Below, one piece after another: positions 1 to 8,848 of a stretch of DNA of 36,314 bases (its first letter is position 1; each line of letters begins with the position of its first letter). Below the pieces are notes generated by a model. That model searched no databases. It had not been told where the DNA came from and was given only the letters and a program-made list of their open reading frames with translations. The translations under genes and the position numbers were made by a program. Source of the stretch: DATFNV01 sp035266225 (lineage in GTDB: Bacteria > Planctomycetota > Planctomycetia > Gemmatales > Gemmataceae); contig DATFNV010000049.1 of assembly GCA_035266225.1 (NCBI GenBank), positions 1 to 36,314 of the forward strand, in the 5' to 3' direction.

Positions 1-1881
1 CGGCACCGCGGCCTGCGCCTTCGCCAGTACGTCAGCCGCTGTCTTCGCCGCTGTCTGCGCGTCGGCCAACGCCTTCTGCGCCGCCGCCAGTTCAGCCGCC
101 GCGGCGTCCGCAGCTGCCTTGGCCTTCGCCGCGGCGTCGGCCAGCGCCTTGTTGTCCTTCGCCGCGGCTGCCGCTGCTTGCACCTTCGCCGCCGCCTCGG
201 CCAGCGCCTTCGCGACAACGTCCTTCGCGGTGGCAGTTTCCTGCGCCGCCTTGACCAACGCCGGCGCCGCGTCGGCCGTAGCCTTCGCCTTCGCTGCCGC
301 TTCGGTCGCCGCCTTGACCGCGTTGGCCGTGTCGGTGACGGCCGTCTGCGCCGCCGCCAGGTCCGCCGTCGCCTTCTGCACCGCGGCGTTCGACGCCGTC
401 AGTACCGCCGTCGCCTGATCGGAGGCCGCCTGCTTCGTCGCCAGATCCTTCGTCGCCGTCTCCAGGCGCTCGGCCGCCGACGGCGGGTTGGCGAGGAGAC
501 TGCCGACCGTCTTGCCGTCCTTCGCGTCCCAGGCGCGCACCTCGCCGGTCCAGTCGCCGGCCACGACGCGGCCGCCGTCGTGCGTGAAGCAGCAGCGCAC
601 CGCCACGTCCGGCAGCGCGTCGAAGGCCCGTTGCGCGGCGCCGTTCTGGTCCCACACCTTCACCACGCGGTCCCGGCCGCACGACACCAGGCGGTTGTCG
701 TGCGTGTACTGCACCGCCTGGCCGCCGCCGCCGTGGGCGCCCCACGACTTGATCGCATTGCCGTTCTCCATCTCCCACAGCCGCAGCGTCGTGTCCTCGC
801 TCAGCGACGCCAGCACGTTCGAGTCCAGGCGCCAGCTCACGCTCGTGATCGCCGCCGTGTGGCCGCGCAGCGAGAAATACTCGCGCCCGGTGTGCGACTC
901 CCAGACGAACAACCCGCCGCTGCGGTCGCCGGTCGCCAGCAGCACCCCGTCCGGACTGTACTCGATACTGTAGATCCAATCGGTGTGCTTCTTGATCTCG
1001 CGGATCAGCGAGCCGTCCTTCGTCGAGTAGACGCGCACCGTCTTGGCCGGCCCGCCCAGGGCCACCTGCGTCTGGTCGGCGCTGACGTCGGCCGCCAGGA
1101 CGGCGTCGGTCTCGTCGCCCAGCTCGATGACGCGCTCGCCGGTCGCCACCTTCCACAGGACGACCTTGCCCGACTTGCCGCCGCGGCCGCCGCCGGCCAG
1201 GAGCAGGCTGCCGTTGCGGCTGAACTTCAGGACGTGCGGCACCCCCTCGGGGAACGGCAGCACGCCGACCAGGTCGAGGCTGTCGGAGTTGTACAGCAGC
1301 ACCTGCTTCTGGCCGCCGACGGCGACCAGCGGCGCCCACGGACTGCTCGCCAGCGCCGTGATGGCGTTGGCCTTCGCGGACTTCACCACCGGATCGAGCG
1401 GCAGCGGCTTCGCCGGCATCGGCGGCACCGCCGGCTTGCCGCGGACGATCGACGTCAGGCCGATGTCCGTGTTCGGCTTGACGACGACGGCCTTGCTGCC
1501 GTTATTTTCACGGGCCCCTTCGGCGATCCATTTCTGAATGATATCCAGCTTGGCCTGTTCGATCTTCGGCGACTTGGGCGGCATCGCCGGCTCGGCCTTG
1601 TGCGCCACCAGCAGGAGAAGTCGGCTGCCGTCGGGGTCGCCCGGCTTGACGACGGCACCCGACGCGCCGCCCTGCATCAGGTTGGTGAAGGTGTGGACGG
1701 CCAGGCCGCCGCGCTTCTTGTCGGGGCCGTGACAGGCGATACAGGTGTCGCGCAGCAACGGCAGGACGTGCTCGTCGTAGGTGGTCTTCTTGGCGGGAGC
1801 GGCGGGCTTGTCGGCGGCGCGGCCCCCCGCGCAGATCGACACCCCCGCCGCGAGAACGCACGCATATGAAATGAAGCGCAT
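1..1881 (-). CDS. Exported heme-motif (PSCyt1-like) and WD40-repeat protein with Ala-rich tail, 3' end outside window
   Basis: The start is the ATG at 1881, and the frame stays open through base 1, so 627 codons are visible and the C-terminus is missing. Residues 1-22 look like a signal peptide. A CIACH heme-binding motif (residues 47-51), followed by HGPDKKRGGL and an EPAMPP segment, matches the planctomycete cytochrome domain PSCyt1. Residues about 160-460 contain WD40-type blades, for example LRLWEMENG, VKVWDQNG and VRAWDAKDG, which implies a beta-propeller. From about residue 470 to the edge the chain is almost only Ala, Lys, Thr, Asp and Gln, with almost no Pro or Gly, so a long helical or coiled-coil tail is likely. 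It is the last visible gene of the minus-strand block and follows the Ig-like/DUF1549/DUF1553 gene. Heme binding and export are inferred; the substrate or partner is unknown. Confidence 0.88.
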   Translation of the reverse strand, partial: MRFISYACVLAAGVSICAGGRAADKPAAPAKKTTYDEHVLPLLRDTCIACHGPDKKRGGLAVHTFTNLMQGGASGAVVKPGDPDGSRLLLLVAHKAEPAMPPKSPKIEQAKLDIIQKWIAEGARENNGSKAVVVKPNTDIGLTSIVRGKPAVPPMPAKPLPLDPVVKSAKANAITALASSPWAPLVAVGGQKQVLLYNSDSLDLVGVLPFPEGVPHVLKFSRNGSLLLAGGGRGGKSGKVVLWKVATGERVIELGDETDAVLAADVSADQTQVALGGPAKTVRVYSTKDGSLIREIKKHTDWIYSIEYSPDGVLLATGDRSGGLFVWESHTGREYFSLRGHTAAITSVSWRLDSNVLASLSEDTTLRLWEMENGNAIKSWGAHGGGGQAVQYTHDNRLVSCGRDRVVKVWDQNGAAQRAFDALPDVAVRCCFTHDGGRVVAGDWTGEVRAWDAKDGKTVGSLLANPPSAAERLETATKDLATKQAASDQATAVLTASNAAVQKATADLAAAQTAVTDTANAVKAATEAAAKAKATADAAPALVKAAQETATAKDVVAKALAEAAAKVQAAAAAAKDNKALADAAAKAKAAADAAAAELAAAQKALADAQTAAKTAADVLAKAQAAVP

Positions 1882-1907
1882 GAGAATTTCCCGGTATCGA
1901 GCGATCA

Positions 1908-1983
1908 CCGCGGTGCCGCTTGCGGCTTAGCGTTCGCGCCATCGAGGGATAGCGCGAACGCTAAGCCGCAAGCGGCACCGCGG
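1908..1983. repeat. Palindrome family A, copy 1 (perfect 32-bp arms)
   Basis: The arms at 1908-1939 and 1952-1983 are perfect reverse complements around a 12-base loop. The core word GCCGCTTGCGGCTTAGCGTT is shared with other copies in the window. It lies 5 bases past the stop of the minus-strand gene at 1989-4445 and upstream of the next start at 1881. It could act as a terminator or RNA-stability hairpin, although there is no T-run. Confidence 0.9.
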
Positions 1984-1988
1984 CGGGA

Positions 1989-4445
1989 TTAATGGTTGAA
2001 CATGAACTCGCGCGAGTTCAAGAGCGACCAGAACACGTCATCCAGCGCCTTCTTCTTGTCGGCCTCAACGTTCACCAGGGCCGTCAGTTTCTCGCGCTCC
2101 TTCGGCAGCGGCTTGCGGCTCAGGCAACGCACGTACAGCTCCTCGATGACCTGCTCCGGCGTCTTCTTCTCCTGCAAGCGCCGGCCGACCAGGTTGCCCG
2201 CCGCGATCCGCTGCGTCGTCGTGTCGCCGTTGAGCAGGTGCAGCGACTGCGACAGCGTCGGGTCGAGCTTCACTTCGCACGAGCAGACCGTCTCGCGGGT
2301 TGCCCGGCCGAACGTCGTCAGGAAGTACGTCGAGACGTTGCCGTCGGCGATCTGCACCGCCCGGGCTCCGTTCGGCAGGCCGGGGAACTTGTTCTTCGTC
2401 TCCGTCACCGCGCTGATGCAGTCCAGGAACGTCTCCGCCCGGATGCGCCGCAGGTTCTGCCTGGCAAAGTTGCGCGTGTCGCCCTCGTTGCTCGCGTTGG
2501 GCTGCGTGGAGAGTTGGTAGGTCCGCGACGTGCAGATGTCGCGCACCAGCTTCTTGAAGTCGTACTTGTACTCGGTGAACTTCTTGCCCAACTCGGCCAG
2601 CAGTTCCGCGTTCGAGGCCGGGTTGCTGACGCGCACGTCATCGACGTCGTGGATGATGCCCATGCCGAAGAAGTGCCCCCAGACGACGTTGGCCAGGTTG
2701 GTCGCGAAGTAGGGGTTGTCCGGCGAGGCGAGCCACTTCGCCAGCACCTCGCGGCGGTCCTTGCCGGCCACGTCGGGCTCGGCGCCACCGAGGAACTTCG
2801 GCTTCATGACCCGGCCGCCGACGGGGTGCGTCACCTCGCCGCCGCCCGAGTTGAAGATGACCACCTCGCGCGGGTCGTCGGTCCCCTTGCGGCCGATCTG
2901 CGAGAAGAAGGCCGCGAAGCCGTAGTAGTCGTTCATCGTCCAGCGGTCGAACGGGTGGTTGTGGCACTGGGAGCACTGGACGCGCATGCCCATGAACACC
3001 TGGGCCACGTTCTCCGTGATCTTCAGCGTATCGCGCTCGGTCTGGTAGTAGTTCGTCGCCGGGTTCTTGAAGGTGCCGCCCTTGGCCGAGAGCAGCTCCT
3101 GCACCCACTGATCGACCGGCACGTTGTTGGCGATTTTCTCCTGCAACCAGTTGTAATACAGGAGCATCGCCTTGTAACTGACGTCGTTGGACGACTTGAT
3201 TTGCAGTAGTTCCGCCCACTTCAGCACCCACAACTCGGCGAACTCCTTGCGGCCGAGCAGCTCATCGACCAGCTTCTCGCGCTTGTTCGGCGCCTTGTCG
3301 TTGATGAAGCGGTCGTATTCCTCCTGCGTCGGCAACAGTCCGATGATGTCCACGTAGACGCGCCGCAGGAACGCCTCGTCGGTGCAGAGTTCCGAGGGCG
3401 TGATGCGCAGCTTCTTCAGCTTGGCGTTGACGAGCGTGTCGATGTAATTGTTTTCCGGCACCTTGGGGAACTCGAACTGGAGCCCCTTGGGCAGCACGAC
3501 GAACGGCACGCCGACGGTGAAGGTGTGGAAGCGGGCCATCACGAACGCCTCGCCGCGCTCGCCGGCCGTCACGGTCCCGTCCTCGGACACCTTCGCAGAG
3601 TTGTCGTTGTTGCTGAGGAACAGGGTCAGCGCCGTCACGTCGCGCTCGCTGCCGTCGTTGTACTTCGCCCGGACCACCAACTGCTGCTTCTCGCCCTTGC
3701 CGTCGAGGACCGCGCTCTTCGGGTAGAGATCGACGCTGAGCGGTGTGGCGACGGTTGGCGGGTCGAGCGGGGCGCCGGCCTCGAGCCAGCGCACGAGGGC
3801 CTGGTGCCGTTCGCTCTTGTCGTCGAAGCGCTGGCCGCCGGTGTGCGGCACCTTGCCGGTGGACTTCTCTACCAGCAGGCTTTCCGCCGGCAGGGCGAGG
3901 TTGATGCGGCGGCCGTTGATCTCGCGCGTCAGGCGGTAGTGGTCGCCGTCGGGGTCGAAGCCGAACAGCGACAACCGGAAGCCGTCCTTGCCGCGCGCCG
4001 CCCCGTGGCAGCCGCCGACGTTGCAGCCCGAGCGCATGAACACCGGCATCACGTCGAGCTTGAAGCTGATCGGCCGCTCCGCCTTGGCGTCCTTGACCGC
4101 GACCGGCACCGTCACCGCCCGGCCGCCGAACTCGACGACGAGGTCGGTCTTGCCGTCGGCCAGCGGCGTCAGCTGGTTTTTTTCGAGCTTGCAGAGGGCG
4201 GCGTTGGCCAGCTTGACGGTCGCCTGCCCTGTGACCTCGCGGGTGATGCCATCGGCGTAGGTCGCCTGGACGACGAACGACACCTTCGCCCGGCTGGTGA
4301 ACAGGTTCACCTCCGGCGGGTAGACGGCGAGGGTCGTCGGCGCCGGCGGTTGCGCGGGGGCCGGAGCCGGCACGGGAACCTGGGCGGGCGCTGTCCCCGC
4401 AAGGGCCGCGAGGAAGAACAGCACAAGCGACTTATAGATACGCAT
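1989..4445 (-). CDS. Exported Ig-like / cytochrome-like / DUF1549 / DUF1553 protein
   Basis: The protein has 818 residues. I chose the ATG at 4445 over an upstream in-frame start because it begins a clear signal peptide (MRIYKSLVLFFLAALAGTA) ending near AQ, and a GGAA-type ribosome site precedes it. In order: a proline-rich linker, an Ig-like (Big2-type) domain at about 38-118, and a cytochrome-like block with CNVGGCH at 141-147. A second Ig-like domain lies at about 242-330, then DUF1549 (PSCyt2) with CSQCHNHPF, and finally DUF1553 (PSD1) with RREVLAKWLASPDNP to the C-terminus. These domains are hallmarks of planctomycete secreted proteins. The first Cys motif is CX4CH rather than CX2CH, so heme attachment there is uncertain. 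The small zinc-ribbon gene lies 39 bases upstream, so co-transcription is likely. The biochemical role is not known for the family. Confidence 0.93.
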   Translation of the reverse strand: MRIYKSLVLFFLAALAGTAPAQVPVPAPAPAQPPAPTTLAVYPPEVNLFTSRAKVSFVVQATYADGITREVTGQATVKLANAALCKLEKNQLTPLADGKTDLVVEFGGRAVTVPVAVKDAKAERPISFKLDVMPVFMRSGCNVGGCHGAARGKDGFRLSLFGFDPDGDHYRLTREINGRRINLALPAESLLVEKSTGKVPHTGGQRFDDKSERHQALVRWLEAGAPLDPPTVATPLSVDLYPKSAVLDGKGEKQQLVVRAKYNDGSERDVTALTLFLSNNDNSAKVSEDGTVTAGERGEAFVMARFHTFTVGVPFVVLPKGLQFEFPKVPENNYIDTLVNAKLKKLRITPSELCTDEAFLRRVYVDIIGLLPTQEEYDRFINDKAPNKREKLVDELLGRKEFAELWVLKWAELLQIKSSNDVSYKAMLLYYNWLQEKIANNVPVDQWVQELLSAKGGTFKNPATNYYQTERDTLKITENVAQVFMGMRVQCSQCHNHPFDRWTMNDYYGFAAFFSQIGRKGTDDPREVVIFNSGGGEVTHPVGGRVMKPKFLGGAEPDVAGKDRREVLAKWLASPDNPYFATNLANVVWGHFFGMGIIHDVDDVRVSNPASNAELLAELGKKFTEYKYDFKKLVRDICTSRTYQLSTQPNASNEGDTRNFARQNLRRIRAETFLDCISAVTETKNKFPGLPNGARAVQIADGNVSTYFLTTFGRATRETVCSCEVKLDPTLSQSLHLLNGDTTTQRIAAGNLVGRRLQEKKTPEQVIEELYVRCLSRKPLPKEREKLTALVNVEADKKKALDDVFWSLLNSREFMFNH

Positions 4446-4484
4446 AGTAGTTGTTTCCGACGGGCAGTCACCGATCACAACCGT

Positions 4485-4820
4485 TTAGCCGCGACCCGAG
4501 GGGGAGCGCGGGCGCAGCCAACGCTGCACGAACAGGCCGACGACGAGGCCAAGCACGACCGGCATCACGACCAGCGCCGTCTCCCCGGCGCCGCGGCTCG
4601 GCGGCAGCCACGGCCCCACCGTCAGCAGCAGGACCACCCCGAGGGCGAGGCCGATCAGGGCGCCGACCTTGGCCCCCCGCGGCGCCTGGCGGTAGGCCGC
4701 CTGCTGCCGGCCGAGGTCGGCCTTGTTCGACTGCGGGATCTGGGCCGCGCCGCAGTGGGGACAGAACAACTCCTCATCATCGTAATTCTGCTGACACTGC
4801 GGGCAGGTCATTGTCGGCAT
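4485..4820 (-). CDS. Small zinc-ribbon protein with two membrane segments
   Basis: The protein has 111 residues. The N-terminus contains two CxxC pairs, CPQC (residues 6-9) and CPHC (20-23), forming a zinc ribbon of the kind common in planctomycete membrane proteins. Two hydrophobic helices follow, at about 48-69 (VGALIGLALGVVLLLTV) and about 79-99 (ALVVMPVVLGLVVGLFV). A short Arg-rich tail ends the protein. The ATG at 4820 is favoured because GAGGA lies nine bases upstream; a second ATG at 4811 is possible. The gene sits 39 bases upstream of the DUF1549/DUF1553 gene. The specific function is unknown. Confidence 0.85.
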   Translation of the reverse strand: MPTMTCPQCQQNYDDEELFCPHCGAAQIPQSNKADLGRQQAAYRQAPRGAKVGALIGLALGVVLLLTVGPWLPPSRGAGETALVVMPVVLGLVVGLFVQRWLRPRSPSGRG

Positions 4821-4834
4821 CGGGCCGGGTCCTC

Positions 4835-4895
4835 GTTTAGCCGCCGCCCTCGGGGCGGCGCTCTCTCCGCGCCGCCCCGAGGGCGGCGGCTAAAC
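4835..4895. repeat. Palindrome family B (perfect 26-bp arms)
   Basis: The arms at 4835-4860 and 4870-4895 are exact reverse complements around a 9-base loop. The outer ends read GTTTAGCCGC and GCGGCTAAAC, as in some family A copies, but the interior (GCCCTCGGGGCGGC) is different. It lies 9 bases past the stop of the SGNH hydrolase gene, so terminator or 3'-end protection is plausible. Confidence 0.9.
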
Positions 4896-4904
4896 GGCCA
4901 GCGG

Positions 4905-6206
4905 TCACTTCGCCGGCACGATCTCCACCGTGTGCGGCTTCATCTCCAGGGCGTTGCGCACCGCGTCGTCGTATTCCGACATTTTCGCCAGGCGCTCCTC
5001 GAACGCCGCCTGGCGCCTCCGCTCGATTTCCGCCTGATTGAGTTTGAGGTCCAGCCAGTCCGGCACCTGGACTCCTGCCAGTACGACACCGCGGAAGATG
5101 CGGTCGTGGTGGTACTGATTTTTCTTCTCGATGGCGGTCTTCACCGCCTTGGCCTGGTCCGCGACCGGCCCTTCCTTCAGCGCCGCGGCCGCCAGGTTGA
5201 TGCCCTTCGCCAACTCGGCCGCGCTGTACTCCGCCACCTTCTTGCCACCGAGGCGCACCTCGTAGCTGCCGTCCTTCAGGCCGGTCACCTTCAGGCGGTA
5301 GTCGGTGAGGTCATCGAGAATCGGCGACCACTTGAGGATGCTTTCCGCTTCCGGCGGGAAGAAGGGGATCGCCTGATCGAGCTGCTGGAACGAGAGGCGG
5401 CCGTCCTTCTCGGTCACGTCGGTGACCTTGGCATTCTTGGCGGTCCCGCTCGTCTTGGCGGCGTCGATCTCGACCGAGGCAACGAGCTTGGGAAAGCTGA
5501 GTCCCTTGAGGATGGAGGCGGCCATCACCGCCTGGCCGGGCGGGGCGGGGTGGACGGCGTCGCCTCCCTTACCCGGGGTGTAGGTGATCGGGCTGTACTT
5601 CTCCATCTCGCCGCGGGCCTTGTTCAGCACCGCCAGGTAGGGGTGGAACTGATCGACGAACAGGCCGTCGTTCTTCTTGGCAATTTCCTTGACGCCGTTG
5701 TCGCCGTACTTCTCCAGCGTCGGGTTGTACTTGTTGGGCTCGGTCTTACCCTGGTCGCCGGTGTCCAGCGGCTGCGGCGTGACCCAGGCGACGCGGATCT
5801 TCGCCGCCTTCGCCTGGTCGGCCATGCCCTGAAGGCCGTCGTAGTAGGTCTTGAAAGTCTTCTCGTCGAAAGCCGTATAATTGCCGTCGTTCATGCCGAA
5901 ATCGACGGTCAGGGCGGTGGGCTTCAAGCGCAGCACGTCGCGCTCGAAGCGCCGGTTGCCGCCGGTGGAGCGGTCGCCGCTGATGCCGACGTTACGGAAG
6001 GTCAGCTTCCACGCCGGGAAGCGCGTCACCGTCCACATCTCGACGTAGTTGCTGTAGAGGTGCTGTTCGGTGATGCTGTCGCCGATCATCACGACGACGT
6101 CGCCGTCCTTGAAGAAGAACTTCTCCGACTTCGCCTTCTCGGCGGCGCGTACCGGGGCCGCCCACAGGACGGCCAGGGCGACGAGGGAGAGGATGACTTT
6201 TCTCAC
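4905..6206 (-). CDS. Exported SGNH/GDSL-family hydrolase
   Basis: The protein has 433 residues. The start is a GTG at 6204-6206, with a GAGGAAAG ribosome site just upstream. Residues 1-22 are a signal peptide. SGNH blocks are visible: GDSIT at 42-46 (nucleophile Ser44), GISGDRSTGG (oxyanion Gly, about 74-83), GMND at 104-107 (Asn106) and DAVHP at 216-220 (Asp216/His219). The family comprises esterases, lipases and acetyl-esterases acting on carbohydrate or lipid esters. About 200 residues after the catalytic domain have no recognised fold; LFVDQFHPYL at about 182-191 belongs to the SGNH core. It is flanked by two hairpins and lies between the PPC-domain gene and the zinc-ribbon gene. All catalytic residues are present, so it is probably active, likely on a cell-surface or environmental ester. 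Confidence 0.93.
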   Translation of the reverse strand: MRKVILSLVALAVLWAAPVRAAEKAKSEKFFFKDGDVVVMIGDSITEQHLYSNYVEMWTVTRFPAWKLTFRNVGISGDRSTGGNRRFERDVLRLKPTALTVDFGMNDGNYTAFDEKTFKTYYDGLQGMADQAKAAKIRVAWVTPQPLDTGDQGKTEPNKYNPTLEKYGDNGVKEIAKKNDGLFVDQFHPYLAVLNKARGEMEKYSPITYTPGKGGDAVHPAPPGQAVMAASILKGLSFPKLVASVEIDAAKTSGTAKNAKVTDVTEKDGRLSFQQLDQAIPFFPPEAESILKWSPILDDLTDYRLKVTGLKDGSYEVRLGGKKVAEYSAAELAKGINLAAAALKEGPVADQAKAVKTAIEKKNQYHHDRIFRGVVLAGVQVPDWLDLKLNQAEIERRRQAAFEERLAKMSEYDDAVRNALEMKPHTVEIVPAK

Positions 6207-6231
6207 GGTGCTTTCCTCATGGGTCCGAATC

Positions 6232-6349
6232 CCACGGGCTTGCCCCGTGGATTGTTAGGGTCGCAGCTACCAAGGGGAGAGAAAAAAGAATTCTCTCTTC
6301 CGCCTGCTGGTAGCCGCAAACGTGAATCCTCCACGGGGCAAGCCCGTGG
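6232..6349. repeat. Nested palindrome (family D)
   Basis: The outer arms 6232-6251 and 6330-6349 (core CCACGGGCTTGCCCCGTGGA) are reverse complements over 20 bases, and each arm is itself palindromic (CCACGGGC...GCCCCGTGG). Inside lie GCTACCA (6266-6272) against TGGTAGC (6308-6314), and GAGAGAA (6277-6283) against TTCTCTC (6291-6297). It starts 12 bases past the stop of the PPC-domain gene and ends before the GTG of the SGNH gene. Confidence 0.85.
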
Positions 6350-6361
6350 CATCCCACAACG

Positions 6362-8824
6362 CTACTTCTGTGGTGGTTTCTCGCCCTGCTGCGCCTTCTC
6401 GCGCTCCTCCTGCTCCTTGCGCAGCTGCTCCAACCGCGTCAGCCGTTTCACCGGTGGGTCGGTCGGTTTCGGCATTGGCGGCGGCGCCACCACCACCGGC
6501 TTCGGCGCCTCGTTGGGCTTCGGCGGGATCGGCACGTCGATGCGCAGCTGCGTGCCGCCGACGTTGTGCAGCACCGTCTCGCCGTTGTGCGTCACGTACA
6601 ACTGGCAGAAGACGTTGTTGTGCTGTCCCGGCGGGCTGGTCGGGTCGAGGGTCAGTTTGAAGGCGACCTCCTTGGTGTCCTTGGTGATCGTTGCCTCCGG
6701 CGCCGTCACCTTCGGCGGCAGGCCGACCAGCACCACCCGTGCCGGCCCCACGAACGGCGTGTTCTGCGTCACCTTGCAGAACAGGTCGGTCGTCTTGCCT
6801 TGCTCGCCGGCGGCGCGCTCCATCGCGAAGGTCACGAACGGCGGGGCGATCTCGATGGTCGCCAGCTGCGACGACACCCACACCGGCCCCTTGCCGAAAT
6901 CGGACACGCCCAGCACCGCCGTCTTCCACTTCCGCGCCGGCGCCCCGCCCGAGGCGTTCATCGGCATCAGCACTTCCGTCTGTCCCTCGGCGATGGTCAC
7001 CGACGACGCCGAGCCGACGCCGGGCGGGTTCCAAAGCGGCAAGACCGTGATGGCCCCCTTGAAGCCGTTCTTGCGCTCGGCCACGATCTTGAGATTCATG
7101 GCCCCGTTCTGCACCAGCGGCGCCTTCGGCTCGACGATGCTGATCTTGAACGGCACCTCCTCCGTCACCGCCACCGCTTCACGCTCGACGGTGTGCGACC
7201 AGTAGACCGATTGCCCCGGGCCGCTGACGATCAACTCGGCCATCTGGTTGAACTTGTTCAGGATCGCCGTCTTGCCATCGACGTGCTTCACGGTCAGGTC
7301 GGCGAGGTTGCCGGCCACGGGGGCGTCGGCCGCGGCCTCGAAGACGACCGGCACCAGGTCGAGGTTGGCGGCCATGTTCTCTGCCGTCATCGTCAGGCCC
7401 TTCGGCAGCCCCTCGGCCCCCAGGACCAGGTCGCCGCCGAAGTCGCGCCGGCCGACGTTGACCAGCGTGGCGTAGCGGTTGCCGCGCGGCACCGCGATCG
7501 TCTGCCGCTCCTGCGAGTAGAGGGCGACTTTCGGGATGCTGAGGATCGCTTCCGGGCGGATTGGCTGGAACTCGACGCGATAGAAGTAGTTCGGCCCGCC
7601 CTTGCCCAGGTGGTCCGTCACCGTCAGGACGTACTCGCCGTCGGCCGGCACCGACCAGCGGAAATAGCTGTCCGGGCCGATGGCGTCGTCGTTGCCTATG
7701 AGCGCCCCGCCATTGAGATTGTAAATGTACATGACCGAGTCGAGGGCCGAGCCGAGCCGGCGCGCGTAGCAGTGGACGTCGTAGGTCTCCCCCTTCTTCG
7801 CCGTGAACCGATAGTGATCGACTTCCTTTTCCTTCGCGATGACGCCGTTGAGCGCCGCGGGGAATTGCGGCACCTTCGTGGCCGTCGCGTGGCTGACGTT
7901 GCCGTCCGTCTCGACGACGTTGGGCAGGTCACTGAGGCGGAAGGGGATCGGCGAAGGCGAAATGCCACCCGCGTCCTGGGCGAAGACGCCGAACTTGCCC
8001 GGCGGCACCGTCGCGGGCAGCTTCACCTTCTGCTTGAACGGCCCGGTCGGATCGCCGAGGAAGGTCAGCTCAATCTCCTCGCCGGGCTTGCCGCCCGCGG
8101 GGACGACCGCCGTCGGCCGCGGGAAGGTGCCCAGGTGCAGCCGATACTGGCAGGCGCCGTTGCCGCCGTAGGCGCTCTCGCGCACCTGCACGTAGTAGGT
8201 GCCGTCCGCGGGGATCAGCACCGAACAGGCCGCGTCCTGACCCAGGAGCGGCGAGTCGTCGGTGGCCGCCAACTCGAAGCGCTTGGCGTCGAGGATGGCG
8301 ACGTGCGGGTCGAAGAAGGTGTTGGCCAGGCGCATCCCCTCGATCTCGGCACTGACGCGCTGGCCCTTCTTCGCCTCGAAAGCGAAGAAATCGACGTCTT
8401 CGTTGTCCACGACGCCGGTGATGGTGACGTTGAGCGGCACCTTCTGGGCGGTGGCGATCTCGCTGTTGGGCTCCTTCTCCTCCACGACGGGGAGCGCCCC
8501 GATCCAGAACGTCTTCAGCTCCGAGATGCCGCTGGCGGTGCGGACGCGGGCGGCGTGCTCGCCGAGGCGGCAGTCGGCCGCGACCTTGACCGTCGCCTTC
8601 ACCTGGGCGTCGTTGACGACCTCCAGCTTGGTCACGCTGACGCCGGGGTAGTACAGGAGGATTTCCTGGGCGTCGGCGAGTCGGCCGCCGTTGAAGAACA
8701 GCACGGCGTCGGTGCCGCGCTGCACGCCGCGCGGCGCGATGCCGCCGAGGGCCGGCGACGCGGCGCGCGCGCCGGTGGTGGAAATCAGCGCCAGGAGCGC
8801 GGTGAGGAGGATGCGCTTCGTCAT
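6362..8824 (-). CDS. Exported PPC-domain (bacterial pre-peptidase C-terminal) protein
   Basis: The protein has 820 residues. The ATG at 8824 begins a signal peptide (MTKRILLTALLALISTTGA); upstream in-frame ATGs precede a non-signal stretch and were not used. Two PPC-like beta-sandwich modules are seen, near residues 110-235 (EKEPNSEIATAQKV, then VDFFAFEAKKGQ) and 325-430 (ETDGNVSHATA, then VDHYRFTAKKGE). The second ends in the typical DGEYVLTVTD strand. Further beta-rich regions follow, without catalytic motifs. The last 60 residues are Pro-rich, then a charged helix (RLEQLRKEQEEREKAQQ). PPC domains bind or stabilise partners and are abundant in planctomycete surface proteins beside DUF1501 and DUF1549 genes, as here. 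It is probably a non-enzymatic surface protein, with no specific ligand evident. Confidence 0.9.
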   Translation of the reverse strand: MTKRILLTALLALISTTGARAASPALGGIAPRGVQRGTDAVLFFNGGRLADAQEILLYYPGVSVTKLEVVNDAQVKATVKVAADCRLGEHAARVRTASGISELKTFWIGALPVVEEKEPNSEIATAQKVPLNVTITGVVDNEDVDFFAFEAKKGQRVSAEIEGMRLANTFFDPHVAILDAKRFELAATDDSPLLGQDAACSVLIPADGTYYVQVRESAYGGNGACQYRLHLGTFPRPTAVVPAGGKPGEEIELTFLGDPTGPFKQKVKLPATVPPGKFGVFAQDAGGISPSPIPFRLSDLPNVVETDGNVSHATATKVPQFPAALNGVIAKEKEVDHYRFTAKKGETYDVHCYARRLGSALDSVMYIYNLNGGALIGNDDAIGPDSYFRWSVPADGEYVLTVTDHLGKGGPNYFYRVEFQPIRPEAILSIPKVALYSQERQTIAVPRGNRYATLVNVGRRDFGGDLVLGAEGLPKGLTMTAENMAANLDLVPVVFEAAADAPVAGNLADLTVKHVDGKTAILNKFNQMAELIVSGPGQSVYWSHTVEREAVAVTEEVPFKISIVEPKAPLVQNGAMNLKIVAERKNGFKGAITVLPLWNPPGVGSASSVTIAEGQTEVLMPMNASGGAPARKWKTAVLGVSDFGKGPVWVSSQLATIEIAPPFVTFAMERAAGEQGKTTDLFCKVTQNTPFVGPARVVLVGLPPKVTAPEATITKDTKEVAFKLTLDPTSPPGQHNNVFCQLYVTHNGETVLHNVGGTQLRIDVPIPPKPNEAPKPVVVAPPPMPKPTDPPVKRLTRLEQLRKEQEEREKAQQGEKPPQK

Positions 8825-8848
8825 CGGGGTGTCCATGAAAACGAACAA

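Noticed and set aside
3525..7205. Very long plus-strand open frame (1226 codons), and similar ones at 6566-8857, 10309-13767 and 34026-35654
   Set aside because: They lie antisense to well-supported minus-strand genes, are Arg/Gly/Val-rich with no recognisable domains, and arise from the high GC content.
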